DNA of 64,000 nt from Cohnella abietis (GCF_004295585.1 NZ_AP019400.1:6995028-7059027); one strand, 5' to 3'. Shown: positions 22,749 to 32,837, counted from the first letter of the stretch. Notes: a model not told the origin generated them from the sequence alone. Program-made: numbers and translations.

Positions 22749-24065
22749 TTATTTTAACATCACTGGTGTGGATTCTGTCAAAATAACTACCTCGCCGCTT
22801 ACAAGCCTCACTGCCCATACGGGGCTCAGGACTACCGATTGCTCCCCTATAGTTGGTTTGTATGCTGGAAACAACGCTTCAATATTTTTGCCGGTTGGAT
22901 CCATTTGGTTCAGTAACTCCCGTAAGGGCTTGCCGCCGGGAAGCTGCCTACTGTGCTTGTTCGTAACTTCGCTACCTAGAATAAGCAAGGAACGATTATA
23001 AGATGACACAAGCCCCTGCTGAAGGGTCAGCTGCATATATCCGAAGTTCATGGAGCTGCTCGACACAATAGGGACTTCCCGGTAATATTGCTGGAACCGA
23101 ATAATCGCGTTACCGGATTCAGGCTCTACTTCCTTGACGAGCTTATGCTGACCATTCCAGCCGCCATGCTCATTCACGAAGTTAATAGCAGACATCACAT
23201 TATCAATCATATTGTTATCGTCACCTGAGGTTGGAGCCGTGGGATCCGTGTAGAATAGCCAAGTCCCGTCCTGATCGATCTTGAGACCCTTCTTATTATC
23301 GGTATAATACAAGGGCCCCGTCTTATCCCGAATAATTCTTGTACTGCTAGGATCGAAAAACAAATTATCCTGCATTTGATCCGGAGTATATCGAGTAAAC
23401 GGAACCTCCATCTCCATCAGTCGAGTAATCGGCTTATCAGGAATGTATATATTTCCATCCTCTGAAGTATAGGGATCCCAGAACTGGCCGAAGCCAACAT
23501 AGCCTTCAACATCTCCAACTGTCAAATCCGCTCGCTGCGATTCATAGACATAACGCCCATCCGCACTGAAGAAGAAGGTTCGTACTTCTTCACGACCCTT
23601 ACTTGTATATATCCAGATTCGATCAATAGAGTCTCTGGAGAATAAGAAATCTCCATCAATTCTAAATACTCGCTGCAGGAGCTCGAAGGGTATCGGGCGC
23701 CCAAATCTTAGCTCAACCCCCAGATCCTCCTGCCTGATTTTGTCCCAATCAATTGCATTCAAGGACTCCCGCTTCATGCCTTTGAACGTACGGAGCTGCA
23801 GCTTTGTGAGGATTAGCTCGTAAAATCGCTGCGCGCCTGGATAGAACACAGTATGCTTGTCATTCCCCATATGAAGAACGAGCTGCTCTGGGAAGATAAG
23901 ATTTTCAAGCTTCTCCCCCTTACCCAAAGGCTCTGTCTTTACATAGCTCAGCTCCGTATTTACCCTCGCTTCCAGATAAGGCTTACTGTAAGCAAGAAAG
24001 TAACTTTGCACGAGACTAAGCACCACAAGCAAGAAGAGTAGACCTGACTTTCCTTTCTCTATCAT
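22749..24065 (-). CDS. walH: WalK-modulating membrane protein WalH (YycH)
   Basis: 438 residues with one N-terminal helix (about 8-26) and a large extracytoplasmic domain containing EPLGKGEKLENLIFPEQLVL and a C-terminal WAVRLVSGEVV strand like that of WalI. The ATG overlaps the walK stop (ATGA at 24062-24065), indicating translational coupling. WalH and WalI form a complex with WalK that tunes autolysin expression. Length and position fit YycH. Confidence 0.92.
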   Translation of the reverse strand: MIEKGKSGLLFLLVVLSLVQSYFLAYSKPYLEARVNTELSYVKTEPLGKGEKLENLIFPEQLVLHMGNDKHTVFYPGAQRFYELILTKLQLRTFKGMKRESLNAIDWDKIRQEDLGVELRFGRPIPFELLQRVFRIDGDFLFSRDSIDRIWIYTSKGREEVRTFFFSADGRYVYESQRADLTVGDVEGYVGFGQFWDPYTSEDGNIYIPDKPITRLMEMEVPFTRYTPDQMQDNLFFDPSSTRIIRDKTGPLYYTDNKKGLKIDQDGTWLFYTDPTAPTSGDDNNMIDNVMSAINFVNEHGGWNGQHKLVKEVEPESGNAIIRFQQYYREVPIVSSSSMNFGYMQLTLQQGLVSSYNRSLLILGSEVTNKHSRQLPGGKPLRELLNQMDPTGKNIEALFPAYKPTIGEQSVVLSPVWAVRLVSGEVVILTESTPVMLK

Positions 24066-25897
24066 GCGGTCTCACTTCCTTCCGGCACAATCGGCAGCAG
24101 CACCGTAACGACAGTTCCGACATTCGATTCGGAATCCAATGATATAGAGCCGCCATGTGCCCGAACGATTTCCCGGGCAATCGATAAGCCCAGCCCTGTT
24201 CCGCCCATATTTCTCGATCGTGCCTTATCCACACGGTAGAATCTTTCAAAAATACGATTTAAGTCCTTCTTGGGAATACCAATTCCCGTATCTTTAATGG
24301 CAATCGCCAGTTGTCCAGCATTATTGTCCTTGGCTGAAATGTCAATTGAGCCTCCGTCAAGCGTATACTTGATCGCATTAGAGACTAGGTTGTCCAGCAC
24401 CTGGTCAATTCCGTCCCGGTCCAGCAACGCTGTCTGAAGCTGCTTCTCTACTTTAACGGATACTGTAATGGCCTTCTGCCGCAATTGGAATGAGAATCGG
24501 TCAACGACTTCCTCCAGCATTTCTGTCAGATCCGTCTTCTGCCTACGAAGCTGATTGCGTCTTGAATCAAATCGAGACAAGTGAAGAAGATCCGTTACCA
24601 GTCGAATCATCCGCTCCGTCTCGCTACGAATAACGCCTACAAATCGGTCAGCTAGTGGCGGCTCATCAAGCGCCCCATCATCCAATGCTTCGGCGTAGCT
24701 CTTAATCGTCGTTAGCGGAGTCCTCAGCTCATGTGAGACATTGGCAACGAACTCTCGTCTGGACTGCTCCAATTTCTCCATCTCCGTGACATCCTGTAGC
24801 ACCGCGATTGCACCTGCTACCCCTTTGTCCCGGCTACGAATTGGTGTGAGTGTTACCCGGAACACCAGATCCTCTTCCTGATCATCAAGCATCCGATTAA
24901 GCAGCAGAGAGGATTCTTGACCCTTGAGCGTACTCGCGATTGGGTCCTTATCAATTTCAAGAGCCTCAGATAACGTCATTCCGTCCTTAGGCTCCGTGAA
25001 GCCCAGCATTTCTCTTGCTCTCCGATTCGTGACGATAACTCGTCCCAGTTCATCCGTAGCTAAGACGCCATCGCTCATATTGGATAGAATAGACGCCAGC
25101 TTCTCTTTCTCTTCCTCATTGATGGACAGAGCATCGCTGAGACGATCTGTCATATCATTAAAGGCAACGCTAAGCTGTCCAATCTCATCCTGCCCGAATA
25201 CCGGAACTCGTTCATCGAAGCGCCCCTCAGCTACTGCAGACGCCTGTCGTGTAAGTGCTTTGATCGGTGAAGTAATCGTCCCTGCAAGTAGTACACCTAG
25301 AATAGCCGTAAGTCCAAGAGCAATTAAGGTTGCGGACACGAAAGTCCGGTTAATTCCCTCCATCGTCTTGTACAGCTCTTTCATCGAGGCTACGATGTAG
25401 ATCGCACCTACGATCTTCCCGTTACTAAAGATAGGTTTGACAATGACTTTGCTTCGCGTGTTATCTTCCTCAATAATTTCTTCCTCATTGTCCCTTACAC
25501 CCTGTAGCGCACGGCTGACCAGCAACGAAGTATTTTTACGTCCAATATTCGATTGCTGAGAGGCCTTAGCAGTAGAGGTAGCTAGCACCCTTCCGCTAGC
25601 ATCAAGCACCTGAATTTCAGCGCCACTATTGGAGAAAAAGGTGCTTACAAGAGCGCTAAGCGTTGCACTCGTGCCCGCTTGGGAATCGGCATCTTTAGCA
25701 TCTTTATTATCTGAGGATAATAGGGTCGTCAGCAGATTGGCTTGTACATTCAAGTTAGTGGTGAAGGAATTGATTAAGGAATTTTTCATCGTGCTGATGA
25801 AGTACACCCCGATCAATTGAACCGCGATCAGGATGAGCAGCAGCACCATCATAATAAGCTTAATCTGAATGCTGCGGAACATGCTGATGCCTCTCAT
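24062..25897 (-). CDS. walK: essential sensor histidine kinase WalK
   Basis: 611 residues in order: helix 1 (about 13-33), extracytoplasmic Cache/PAS-like sensor (34-185), helix 2 (186-208), HAMP, cytoplasmic PAS (ASILSNMSDGVLATDELGRV), HisKA with phospho-acceptor His near 384-389 (VANVSHELRTPLT), and HATPase_c with N box DQVLDNLVSNAIKYT, DTGIGIP and GGTGLGLS. It senses cell-wall status and phosphorylates WalR. The first ATG (25897) overlaps the walR stop. An ATG five codons later (25882) has AGAGG at better spacing and may be the true start. Confidence 0.96.
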   Translation of the reverse strand: MRGISMFRSIQIKLIMMVLLLILIAVQLIGVYFISTMKNSLINSFTTNLNVQANLLTTLLSSDNKDAKDADSQAGTSATLSALVSTFFSNSGAEIQVLDASGRVLATSTAKASQQSNIGRKNTSLLVSRALQGVRDNEEEIIEEDNTRSKVIVKPIFSNGKIVGAIYIVASMKELYKTMEGINRTFVSATLIALGLTAILGVLLAGTITSPIKALTRQASAVAEGRFDERVPVFGQDEIGQLSVAFNDMTDRLSDALSINEEEKEKLASILSNMSDGVLATDELGRVIVTNRRAREMLGFTEPKDGMTLSEALEIDKDPIASTLKGQESSLLLNRMLDDQEEDLVFRVTLTPIRSRDKGVAGAIAVLQDVTEMEKLEQSRREFVANVSHELRTPLTTIKSYAEALDDGALDEPPLADRFVGVIRSETERMIRLVTDLLHLSRFDSRRNQLRRQKTDLTEMLEEVVDRFSFQLRQKAITVSVKVEKQLQTALLDRDGIDQVLDNLVSNAIKYTLDGGSIDISAKDNNAGQLAIAIKDTGIGIPKKDLNRIFERFYRVDKARSRNMGGTGLGLSIAREIVRAHGGSISLDSESNVGTVVTVLLPIVPEGSETA

Positions 25898-26634
25898 CCG
25901 TAATGACCGCCAGTCATCTTCGGATTGCGTACCAAATAACCAAGTCCGCGTCTAGTCATAATAATCTCTGGGCGGCTAGGATCATCCTCTAGCTTCTCCC
26001 GCAGACGACGAATGGTCACATCCACCGTGCGCACATCCCCGAAATATTCGAAGCCCCATACTGCCTGTAGCAGATGCTCGCGAGTCATAACCTTCCCGCT
26101 GTTCTTAGCTAGATAATGAACCAATTCAAATTCTCGATGGGTTAGATCGAGAGGCTGATTATTCTTATAGACCACATACATATCTGTATCAATGAATAGA
26201 TTAAACAGCTTCAGGCCTTGGCGTTCCGCTTCCGGCTGAACATCCTCATCCGTTCTAGAAGCTTCCACCTTACGCTGACGCCGTAAGTGTGCCTTAACAC
26301 GAGCAAGCAGCTCGCGTGTACCGAACGGCTTCGTTACATAATCGTCGGCTCCGAGCTCTAGCCCGAGCACCTTATCGATTTCGTTGTCCTTTGCCGTCAG
26401 CATGATAATGGGGGTTGAAAGACGCGTACGCACCTCACGACACACATCCATACCATCCTTAATGGGAAGCATTAAATCGAGCAGAATTAAATCCGGCTCC
26501 TCTTCGAAAGCAAGCCGCACCGCCGCTTCTCCATCAAAGGCGCAAACGACCTCATAGCCTTCTTTTTCAAGATTAAATTTCAAAATATCTGCAATCGGCC
26601 GCTCATCATCTACGACCAGAATTTTACCTAACAT
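25894..26634 (-). CDS. walR: essential response regulator WalR
   Basis: 246 residues from ATG 26634, which has GGAGG 11 nt upstream. A GTG three codons earlier is too close to that site. The receiver domain holds the acidic pocket DDE (9-11), phospho-acceptor Asp53 (LILLDLMLP), Thr in MLTAKD and Lys in VTKPFGTREL. The C-terminal OmpR-type winged helix carries EYFGDVRTVDVTIRRLREKL. It controls autolysins and other wall-metabolism genes. It is the first gene of walRKHIJ-htrC. Confidence 0.97.
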   Translation of the reverse strand: MLGKILVVDDERPIADILKFNLEKEGYEVVCAFDGEAAVRLAFEEEPDLILLDLMLPIKDGMDVCREVRTRLSTPIIMLTAKDNEIDKVLGLELGADDYVTKPFGTRELLARVKAHLRRQRKVEASRTDEDVQPEAERQGLKLFNLFIDTDMYVVYKNNQPLDLTHREFELVHYLAKNSGKVMTREHLLQAVWGFEYFGDVRTVDVTIRRLREKLEDDPSRPEIIMTRRGLGYLVRNPKMTGGHYG

Positions 26635-26676
26635 ATGCGTCACCGCCTCCCGCTTCTCGGAAGCTAATCTACTGCT

Positions 26677-26705
26677 ATCTTACCATAATGCGAGCAAGAC
26701 CCCAA
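26677..26705 (-). promoter_or_regulatory. probable promoter of the wal operon
   Basis: On the minus strand -10 TAAGAT (26677-26682) with an upstream TGG (extended -10) lies 17 bp from a weak -35 TTGGGG (26700-26705), about 40 bases before the walR start. Confidence 0.5.
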
Positions 26706-26757
26706 TGGCGTTTCGTGGTAGTTATTGCACTGTTCTCACAAGATTATCTTAGGATAG

Positions 26758-26803
26758 AAAAAAGGCCTTCCCAGGTCCAGTGAAGACGACTGAGAAAGCC
26801 TCT
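26758..26803 (-). terminator. terminator after the M23 peptidase gene
   Basis: Imperfect stem AGGCTTTC.../...AAGGCCT on the minus strand, followed by TTTTTTC. It separates the peptidase gene from the wal promoter. Confidence 0.55.
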
Positions 26804-26836
26804 ATATCCTTACAAATATGTCCTTAAAATATATCC

Positions 26837-28408
26837 CTATAAATAGCTCGTTGGATTTTTAAGCTTATTGTTCAAATAAACTTCGAAATGAAGATGAGTG
26901 CCGGTGGAATGCCCAGTGCTACCCATAATCCCGATCACATCGCCCTTCTGAACGATCTGACCTTTCTTAACACTGACGCTCTTCATATGACCGTAGGTGG
27001 TTTTGAATCCATTTTTATGGTTAATAATTACTGCATTACCTAATCCACCTGACTTATAACCAGCGAACTCAATAACACCTTCATCAGCAGCAAGGATATT
27101 GCTCTTGCCGATTATATCTATTCCCTTATGCATCCGGCCCCATCTGGTGCCTTGATAGCTAGTAATCCGTGCTCCCATAACAGGCCAAGAGAATTTACCC
27201 GAGCCTTCGCCGCGAATAACCTTAGTACCTTTAAGAATAATTGTGGCAGTAGGAGCCTGAAGAATCGTCTGAGAAACCTGCTCTTCCTCAATGAGAGAAC
27301 CATTTCGCTTAAGTAAGCGGTAAGTTACCTGCTGCTTACCCTTGGTGCCTTCTTTAAGAACCTTTTGCTGACCTAGCTTCATTGAATCGCTTTTCTGATA
27401 TTCGATTGGCGGCTCTATATCTTCAATCTCTGTTACTTCTTCTTCCGAATTTACACTTAAGAGAGGCGGTTCATCTACTGAGAGGTCCAGCACATCTCCA
27501 ATTTTAATCATATCACCCTTGATCCACTTGTTGTTGCTAAGAATGAGCTCTTCGGTAACATCCATCTTAGCCGCGATACAGCCTAAGCAATCGCCCTTCT
27601 GGACTGTATATTTCCTTGGAACGGGTTCACCCTCTGTAAGCTTGCGAAACAGCTCATCCGGATCTGATAGCTGCGAGGCTTCAATATCCGCGGGAATCGT
27701 CTTAACCTGTTCCACAAAGCTCACTGAAGTTACTGTTCGTTGCGGTTTCACATCCGCCGCATTCGTTGCCGATGAGGTTGCCTTCACCGATAACGATGTT
27801 ACTTCTGGTGCGGCTTTCTTAACGGTTAGCTTCGCTGGCACATATTTATTTTTCACCCGTTGTAGAATGGCCTTCGCTGTTTTCTCATCGCGAACGATTC
27901 CTACCTCTTCACCATCAATGACTAGCTTCACACCGATCGGATGGGTAAGCAGCATTTCAGATAAACGAGTGAGTGTCGCATCGTCATCCGTCTTTTTCTT
28001 GTAAGCCCTTTCAAGCGTGTAGGTGACCTGATTCTCATTAAGGACTGAGCGTACAGGGGTGTCTGCTTTCTCTAGCTCGGCAGCTTTAGCTACTAGCAGC
28101 TCGTCGACCTTCTGTTGACTACTGATCTCTCCTACAGGCTTCCCATCAAGTAAAACACTATAATAGTCAACACTGTGGGCTTGTACATATTTATACCCTC
28201 CGACTCCTATCGCGACTAATGCGATGATCCCGCATGCAGTCAAGATAAGCGGCTGGCGATAATTGCGAAGTCTATTGCTACGAATGGGCTGCGTCGAATT
28301 ACTGGTAGTGGTCATACCTTTCAATTGCTTGAACCGAACATGCCGGAAGCTTTGCCGTGCTGCGGCTATCATTTCCCGGATTCGATCCATTCCCCTGAAA
28401 TCGGCCAT
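26837..28408 (-). CDS. membrane-anchored cell-wall endopeptidase (LysM, G5 and M23 domains)
   Basis: 523 residues: an N-terminal cytoplasmic tail, a helix at about 53-73, a long extracytoplasmic region, LysM at about 268-312 (KYTVQKGDCLGCIAAKMDVT), a G5 domain (about 320-400) and an M23 peptidase domain at the C-terminus. The M23 metal site is complete: HKGIDI (H-x3-D) and HLHFEV (HxH), with the supporting His in TYGHM. It should hydrolyse peptide cross-bridges in peptidoglycan. It sits just upstream of walR, fitting the autolysin role of the WalRK regulon, though it has its own terminator. Confidence 0.9.
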   Translation of the reverse strand: MADFRGMDRIREMIAAARQSFRHVRFKQLKGMTTTSNSTQPIRSNRLRNYRQPLILTACGIIALVAIGVGGYKYVQAHSVDYYSVLLDGKPVGEISSQQKVDELLVAKAAELEKADTPVRSVLNENQVTYTLERAYKKKTDDDATLTRLSEMLLTHPIGVKLVIDGEEVGIVRDEKTAKAILQRVKNKYVPAKLTVKKAAPEVTSLSVKATSSATNAADVKPQRTVTSVSFVEQVKTIPADIEASQLSDPDELFRKLTEGEPVPRKYTVQKGDCLGCIAAKMDVTEELILSNNKWIKGDMIKIGDVLDLSVDEPPLLSVNSEEEVTEIEDIEPPIEYQKSDSMKLGQQKVLKEGTKGKQQVTYRLLKRNGSLIEEEQVSQTILQAPTATIILKGTKVIRGEGSGKFSWPVMGARITSYQGTRWGRMHKGIDIIGKSNILAADEGVIEFAGYKSGGLGNAVIINHKNGFKTTYGHMKSVSVKKGQIVQKGDVIGIMGSTGHSTGTHLHFEVYLNNKLKNPTSYL

Positions 28409-28540
28409 GATCTTCTCCTTTTCCCTTGCATTCGATGTTCTATTTCCCCGGTTTTGACATATGCATGTATTTCACTTTAGCATACGGCAGATAATTCTAT
28501 CAACCATTTGACCTCATTAGAATTATGAAAAATGGAAACA

Positions 28541-28565
28541 ACCACCGGTTATATGAACCGGTGGT
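28541..28565 (-). terminator. intrinsic terminator after the gene at 28587
   Basis: Perfect ACCACCGGTT / AACCGGTGGT stem with a five-base loop, followed by a T-rich tail on the minus strand. Confidence 0.8.
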
Positions 28566-28586
28566 CGCTAGATTATGAGCCGTATA

Positions 28587-29255
28587 TTACTCTGGTAAGG
28601 CTTCGGTATCGGTTTTTTTGCTACCTTGGAGGAGCTCCATCATTTGAGAATATTCAGAATCGGTTAACGTTGACTTCAGCATACTCTCCATCTGTGTAAG
28701 CTCTCCAGCCGTTAGTCCACCCTTCAATGAATCGGAGAGCTGCTTCAGCTGCTCTGGATTTAACTTGGATACAACCAACGCATACAGCGACTGTCTCTCT
28801 TCGTCAGAAAGCTGGTTTGCAATCTCCCCACTATTAAAAACAGGCTTCGAGCCAACCTCTCCACCAGCGTCTGGACTTGCCCCGTCTTCAGGCTCGACCG
28901 CCGCGTTATGATCAGGTATATTTCCAAAATGACCCTTATCAGTCTCATTGCTTACGTGATTATCCGTCGGTTGATCGGTGGTCGGCGAGCTTGGTGAAGC
29001 ATTCTCCTCTTGAACGCTCTTGTCAGTTGGTGTCTTGCTTACTGAGGCTTCAGCCTTCGGGGGCTTCTGTGCTCCCCATAACGTTCCCCATACCCCAGAT
29101 AAAGCGAATGGCTGCGTTTCTATCGGCAAATCTAATTGCTTGACTATAGTTTCCACATAACTATTCACAATATAACCCGTTGTCCAAATACACAAGAAGC
29201 TGAGCAGCAAAGCTGTCGCTCCCATCCTGATGACCCAGCTTACCCACTTAAACAT
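28587..29255 (-). CDS. single-pass membrane protein with helical C-terminal domain, unknown
   Basis: 222 residues. One helix lies at about 11-32. A disordered Pro/Ser/Thr/Glu linker spans about 65-145. The compact helical end (about 150-215) contains SDEERQSLYALVVSKLNPEQ and a LTAGELTQMESMLKSTL-like helix pair. I do not recognise the family; the C-terminal helices resemble those of short spore or division-associated proteins, but that is not evidence of function. It is monocistronic, between the M23 peptidase gene and the RND pump gene. Confidence 0.6.
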   Translation of the reverse strand: MFKWVSWVIRMGATALLLSFLCIWTTGYIVNSYVETIVKQLDLPIETQPFALSGVWGTLWGAQKPPKAEASVSKTPTDKSVQEENASPSSPTTDQPTDNHVSNETDKGHFGNIPDHNAAVEPEDGASPDAGGEVGSKPVFNSGEIANQLSDEERQSLYALVVSKLNPEQLKQLSDSLKGGLTAGELTQMESMLKSTLTDSEYSQMMELLQGSKKTDTEALPE

Positions 29256-29351
29256 TCCTATACCCTCCTGCTAAAAGGTTTTCATAGGTTTAGTATGGGC
29301 AAACCTCCCTTTAATCATTCATATAAATGCCATTGCTAATTGCAAAAAACA

Positions 29352-29386
29352 CCCCTATTCCTTTCTAAGAGCTTCCTTCATAGAGG
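29352..29386 (-). terminator. probable terminator after the RND gene
   Basis: On the minus strand CCTCTAT pairs with ATAGGGG (one G-T pair) around about 21 bases. TGTTTTTTG follows. Confidence 0.5.
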
Positions 29387-29434
29387 AAACACCTAGATTG
29401 GAATGAGGGATGTTAGTTGATCATTGATAAATCT

Positions 29435-32400
29435 CTAAGCTGCTACTTCCTCTTTGGCAGATTTAGCGAGCTGACGTTGCTTGCGAGAACGTTTGAAATA
29501 AAGCATTTCATAGATGACAGGAACAACAACAAGTGTGAGAATAGTAGAGCTCGTTAGCCCACCAATTACGACTATCGCAAGTCCACTGGAAATAATGCTT
29601 CCCCCACCAAGACCAATAGCTAGTGGCATTAAGGCACAGATTGTGGCAATAGCTGTCATCAGAATGGGGCGTAGCCTCGTTCCACCCGCTTCGATTAATG
29701 CCTCTCGGATCGTAAGACCATGTTCGATCTGCTGCTGCACACGCTCTATTAGCACGATTGCATTCGTAACTACGATACCAATCAGCATCAGGAATCCTAT
29801 CATACTTGAGACGGATACCGGCTCACCCACTGCAATAATTCCGACTAAACCGCCTATTAAAGCGAAGGGCAGAGAGAATAGAACAGCAAGTGGTGCTCTA
29901 CCTTCACGGAACGCAATGACCATTACGATGTAAACCATTCCAATGGCAATTAGCATAGCCATCAGCATATCGCTTATCATCTGCTGAACATCCGCATCAC
30001 TGCCGCCCATGGAGTAGGAAACTCCTGTTGGCAGAGAAAGCTCATCTAGTGCTTTAGTTAGCTCCTGATTAACTTTGCTTACATTTTTGTCCGTAATTAA
30101 TGCTGAAACAGTCGCATACTCTGAGCCATTCTTGAGCTGTAAGGTGCTAGGAAGCTGTGCCTCTTTTACTTCCGCTATATCTTTAACCTGAATATCTGTT
30201 CCTACTGGAGTATGCAGCGTCAGCTTACTAATATCTTCTATAGAAGCGATAGAAACCCCATTCAACGATAGATAAAGATCGCTTGCTTGTGTACCGTCAC
30301 CAATCCTACCTGCATTCATCTCCGTAAGGAACGGCCGCAAAATCATAGACGCTTGTGCTGCTGAGAGACCGTATTTGGACGCATCCTTCTGACGAACCTC
30401 AATCGCGATACCCTTCGTACCATCCTGCAGATTATTATTTACTTTATCGGTTCCTTTAAGGCTCCTGACCGTTTCGGTTATTTGCTCCGTTGCAGTACGG
30501 ATGTCTTTAGCCGAAGGGCCTGTTACGGAAATATCAATGCTGCCTCCGCCACCCATGTCGTCTTTAACTAAGCTAAACTCCATACCTTTTGGTACTTTAA
30601 CCTTTGGACTTATTTCATCTATAAACTCATCCAGGTCAGCATTTGGACGAAGTCCGATGAACCATTCCGCCCCGTTTGATTGTCCTCTGCTCGTCATTCC
30701 TCCACCAATCGTAACATTCGTATTCGCAACATCCTTATGTCCACGAATAACGATATCCAAGCGTTCGGCTTCCTTCTTCACTGCATCAAGACTCGCACCT
30801 TTAGCCATCGTAAGATTGGCAAACATATATTTATAATCTGATTGAGGAAGTAATACTGCTCCTACTTTGCCAGCAAACATCGGAACTAGACTTCCAACGA
30901 ATAACAACAATGCAACGATAATAACAATAGCTTTATGACCAAGCGACCAACGAAGCACTTTCTTGTAGCCCCGGCTCATCGCAGATTCTTTCGTTTCCTT
31001 CAGCTTCATATTTTTCATTAACGCCCAAGCCATTAAAGGCACAACCGTTAACGCTACTAGAAGGGACGAGATGAGCGCAAAGCCGACAGTCAGAGCGAAT
31101 GGCCGGAAGAATCCACCAATCATACCCTGTAGCAATCCTAATGGTGCGAATACGGCTACCGTTGTGAGAGTGGAAGAGGTAATAGCCCTGCCAACCTCTG
31201 CTGTTCCCGATAGGATGAGCTCCTTGCTAATCTTCTCTCCTTTCATACGGCGCACGATATTCTCGATAACGACAATGCTATCATCTACAACCCTACCGGT
31301 TGCCACTGCTAATCCACCAAGCGTCATAATATTCAACGTCACGTCCGTAAAATACTTCAAGCAAATCATCGCAATGAGCATAGATAGTGGAATGGACACG
31401 ATAGCGATTAAAGTGGCACGGAAATTCCTTAAAAAGAACAAAATGAGTATCGAAGCGAACAACGCTCCTAATGCGCCCTCTCGTGCGAGTGTATTTACGG
31501 ATTCCTTCACGTCACTGGCTCTGTTGTACATAACTAACGATTTTATCTTACCGGTTTTTTCAGCGTCCTCATAAACTTTAAGTACTTTATCTGATACTTC
31601 CACAGTGTTCGCATTTCCGGACTTTACAATGTTTAAGGTGATGCTCGGCTCCGCGTTCGTTATGCTGATTACATCAAGATCCTTACCTTTCTCCACTTGC
31701 GCGATATCGGTTAGCTTGACATTGCCATCCTGAGTGAGGCTCCACTCCTTCAATTGCTCAATGGAGCTTAAATCACCTTGAACGAAAACAGGAAGCTTAT
31801 TATCCTTAATCGTGGCTTCTCCAAGCGGCACGCTTAGGTTATTTGCTTGTAAAGCTCCCAATACCTGTTCGTACGTAATACCCTTCTCGGCCATCTTCGA
31901 TGCATCTAAGCGAATATACACGCCGTCATCCTTAAGCCCAGTTACCTTGACTTCGTTAACACCTTCTAGCGCTTGTAAATCGGGAACAATCGAGTTTTTT
32001 ACGATATTATTCAGTTCGTCCTGCGATACCCCAGCGCTGGCTGCCACCGTTGTATACATAATAGGCTGATTTGTTGTGGAGAAATAGAGAACCTCCGGCT
32101 TCTGAGCACCCTCTGGAAGCTGAGCGTCTCCTATGACCTGTTTCACCAGCTCTTGTTTCTTCTTCATATCTTCGCTTCCGTTAAACTCCAGCTGCACCAT
32201 CGAGATGCTATTAGCTGATTGGGAAGTGACGTTCTTTACTCCATCAACATTCTTCAGTACCTTCTCAAGCGGTGAAGTCACTTGATTCAATACCTCATTC
32301 GGCGCCGCACCTGGATAGACTGCCGTTACGATAATGCCAGGAAACGTAACCTCTGGCATTTGCTCCTGTTTGAATTGCGTAGCAGAATAAATACCGCCCA

Positions 32401-32470
32401 CCGCTATTAAAATAACTAATAGTACAACAGCAACAGAATTCCTCAGGGAAAAATTCGTAAAAAACTTCAT
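29435..32470 (-). CDS. RND (AcrB-type) efflux permease, SwrC-like
   Basis: 1011 residues from ATG 32470, which has GGAG 9 nt upstream; a GTG five codons earlier is less likely. The layout is the RND permease duplication: helix 1, periplasmic-type porter domain, helices 2-6, then the same again. The N-terminus MKFFTNFSLRNSVAVVLLVI and EQMPEVTFPGIIVTAVYPGA match the Gram-positive HAE1-like group. The proton-relay region VATGRVVDDSIVVIENI carries the paired Asp. No membrane-fusion protein or outer-membrane partner is adjacent, as for SwrC of B. subtilis. Possible substrates are lipopeptides, acriflavine or membrane-active compounds. A hairpin with a T-run lies about 100 bases upstream and might attenuate it. 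Confidence 0.92.
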   Translation of the reverse strand: MKFFTNFSLRNSVAVVLLVILIAVGGIYSATQFKQEQMPEVTFPGIIVTAVYPGAAPNEVLNQVTSPLEKVLKNVDGVKNVTSQSANSISMVQLEFNGSEDMKKKQELVKQVIGDAQLPEGAQKPEVLYFSTTNQPIMYTTVAASAGVSQDELNNIVKNSIVPDLQALEGVNEVKVTGLKDDGVYIRLDASKMAEKGITYEQVLGALQANNLSVPLGEATIKDNKLPVFVQGDLSSIEQLKEWSLTQDGNVKLTDIAQVEKGKDLDVISITNAEPSITLNIVKSGNANTVEVSDKVLKVYEDAEKTGKIKSLVMYNRASDVKESVNTLAREGALGALFASILILFFLRNFRATLIAIVSIPLSMLIAMICLKYFTDVTLNIMTLGGLAVATGRVVDDSIVVIENIVRRMKGEKISKELILSGTAEVGRAITSSTLTTVAVFAPLGLLQGMIGGFFRPFALTVGFALISSLLVALTVVPLMAWALMKNMKLKETKESAMSRGYKKVLRWSLGHKAIVIIVALLLFVGSLVPMFAGKVGAVLLPQSDYKYMFANLTMAKGASLDAVKKEAERLDIVIRGHKDVANTNVTIGGGMTSRGQSNGAEWFIGLRPNADLDEFIDEISPKVKVPKGMEFSLVKDDMGGGGSIDISVTGPSAKDIRTATEQITETVRSLKGTDKVNNNLQDGTKGIAIEVRQKDASKYGLSAAQASMILRPFLTEMNAGRIGDGTQASDLYLSLNGVSIASIEDISKLTLHTPVGTDIQVKDIAEVKEAQLPSTLQLKNGSEYATVSALITDKNVSKVNQELTKALDELSLPTGVSYSMGGSDADVQQMISDMLMAMLIAIGMVYIVMVIAFREGRAPLAVLFSLPFALIGGLVGIIAVGEPVSVSSMIGFLMLIGIVVTNAIVLIERVQQQIEHGLTIREALIEAGGTRLRPILMTAIATICALMPLAIGLGGGSIISSGLAIVVIGGLTSSTILTLVVVPVIYEMLYFKRSRKQRQLAKSAKEEVAA

Positions 32471-32573
32471 TAGTACTCTCTCCACTTCTCTATTTTAATT
32501 TTTCTTATGTTCGCGCGTCATCGACTGACGAGGTTCTGGATTTATTGTAATTTGTTCCCACACTCAAAAAAAT

Positions 32574-32602
32574 GGTCTAAGGAACGTGTTTGTTCCTAGA
32601 CC
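32574..32602 (-). terminator. terminator hairpin upstream of the RND gene
   Basis: GGTCTA-A-GGAAC pairs with GTTCCTAGACC (one bulge). On the minus strand it is followed by ATTTTTTTG. It lies about 104 bases before the RND start codon and 540 bases after the purA terminator, so it could be an attenuator or end a small RNA from element B. Confidence 0.7.
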
Positions 32603-32640
32603 TTAGGCGGATGCTGGTTAAGCCCTGCGATTGTTGCTAC

Positions 32641-32837
32641 ATATGACGTAACAAACCCAGCAAATCTTATTTGATCAAAATCTAATGGTTTTATTTTGTA
32701 ATGAACTCTAAACACCCTAATCCCTGCAAAGTAGCCCCATTCCCCGCTAAATGTACCTCAATAACACCACTGGAGTTAGTTAGATCAAAAAAAGATGTCA
32801 TTTTATCGGTAATAAGCACGATACTGTTCGTTAGCTA
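32641..32837. repeat. dispersed element B, copy 1 (about 195 bp)
   Basis: Colinear with 49381-49574. Shared blocks include TTGATCAAAATCTAATGG (32671-32688), CCACTGGAGTT, TCGGTAATAAGCACGATAC and TTCGTTAGCTA, with divergent stretches between. It lies between the purA-side C-rich tract and the RND upstream hairpin. Confidence 0.85.

Noticed and set aside
28370..28385. Half of a Noc-binding site (ATTTCCCGGA)
   Set aside because: Only one half-site matches the palindrome, and it lies within the M23 peptidase coding region.
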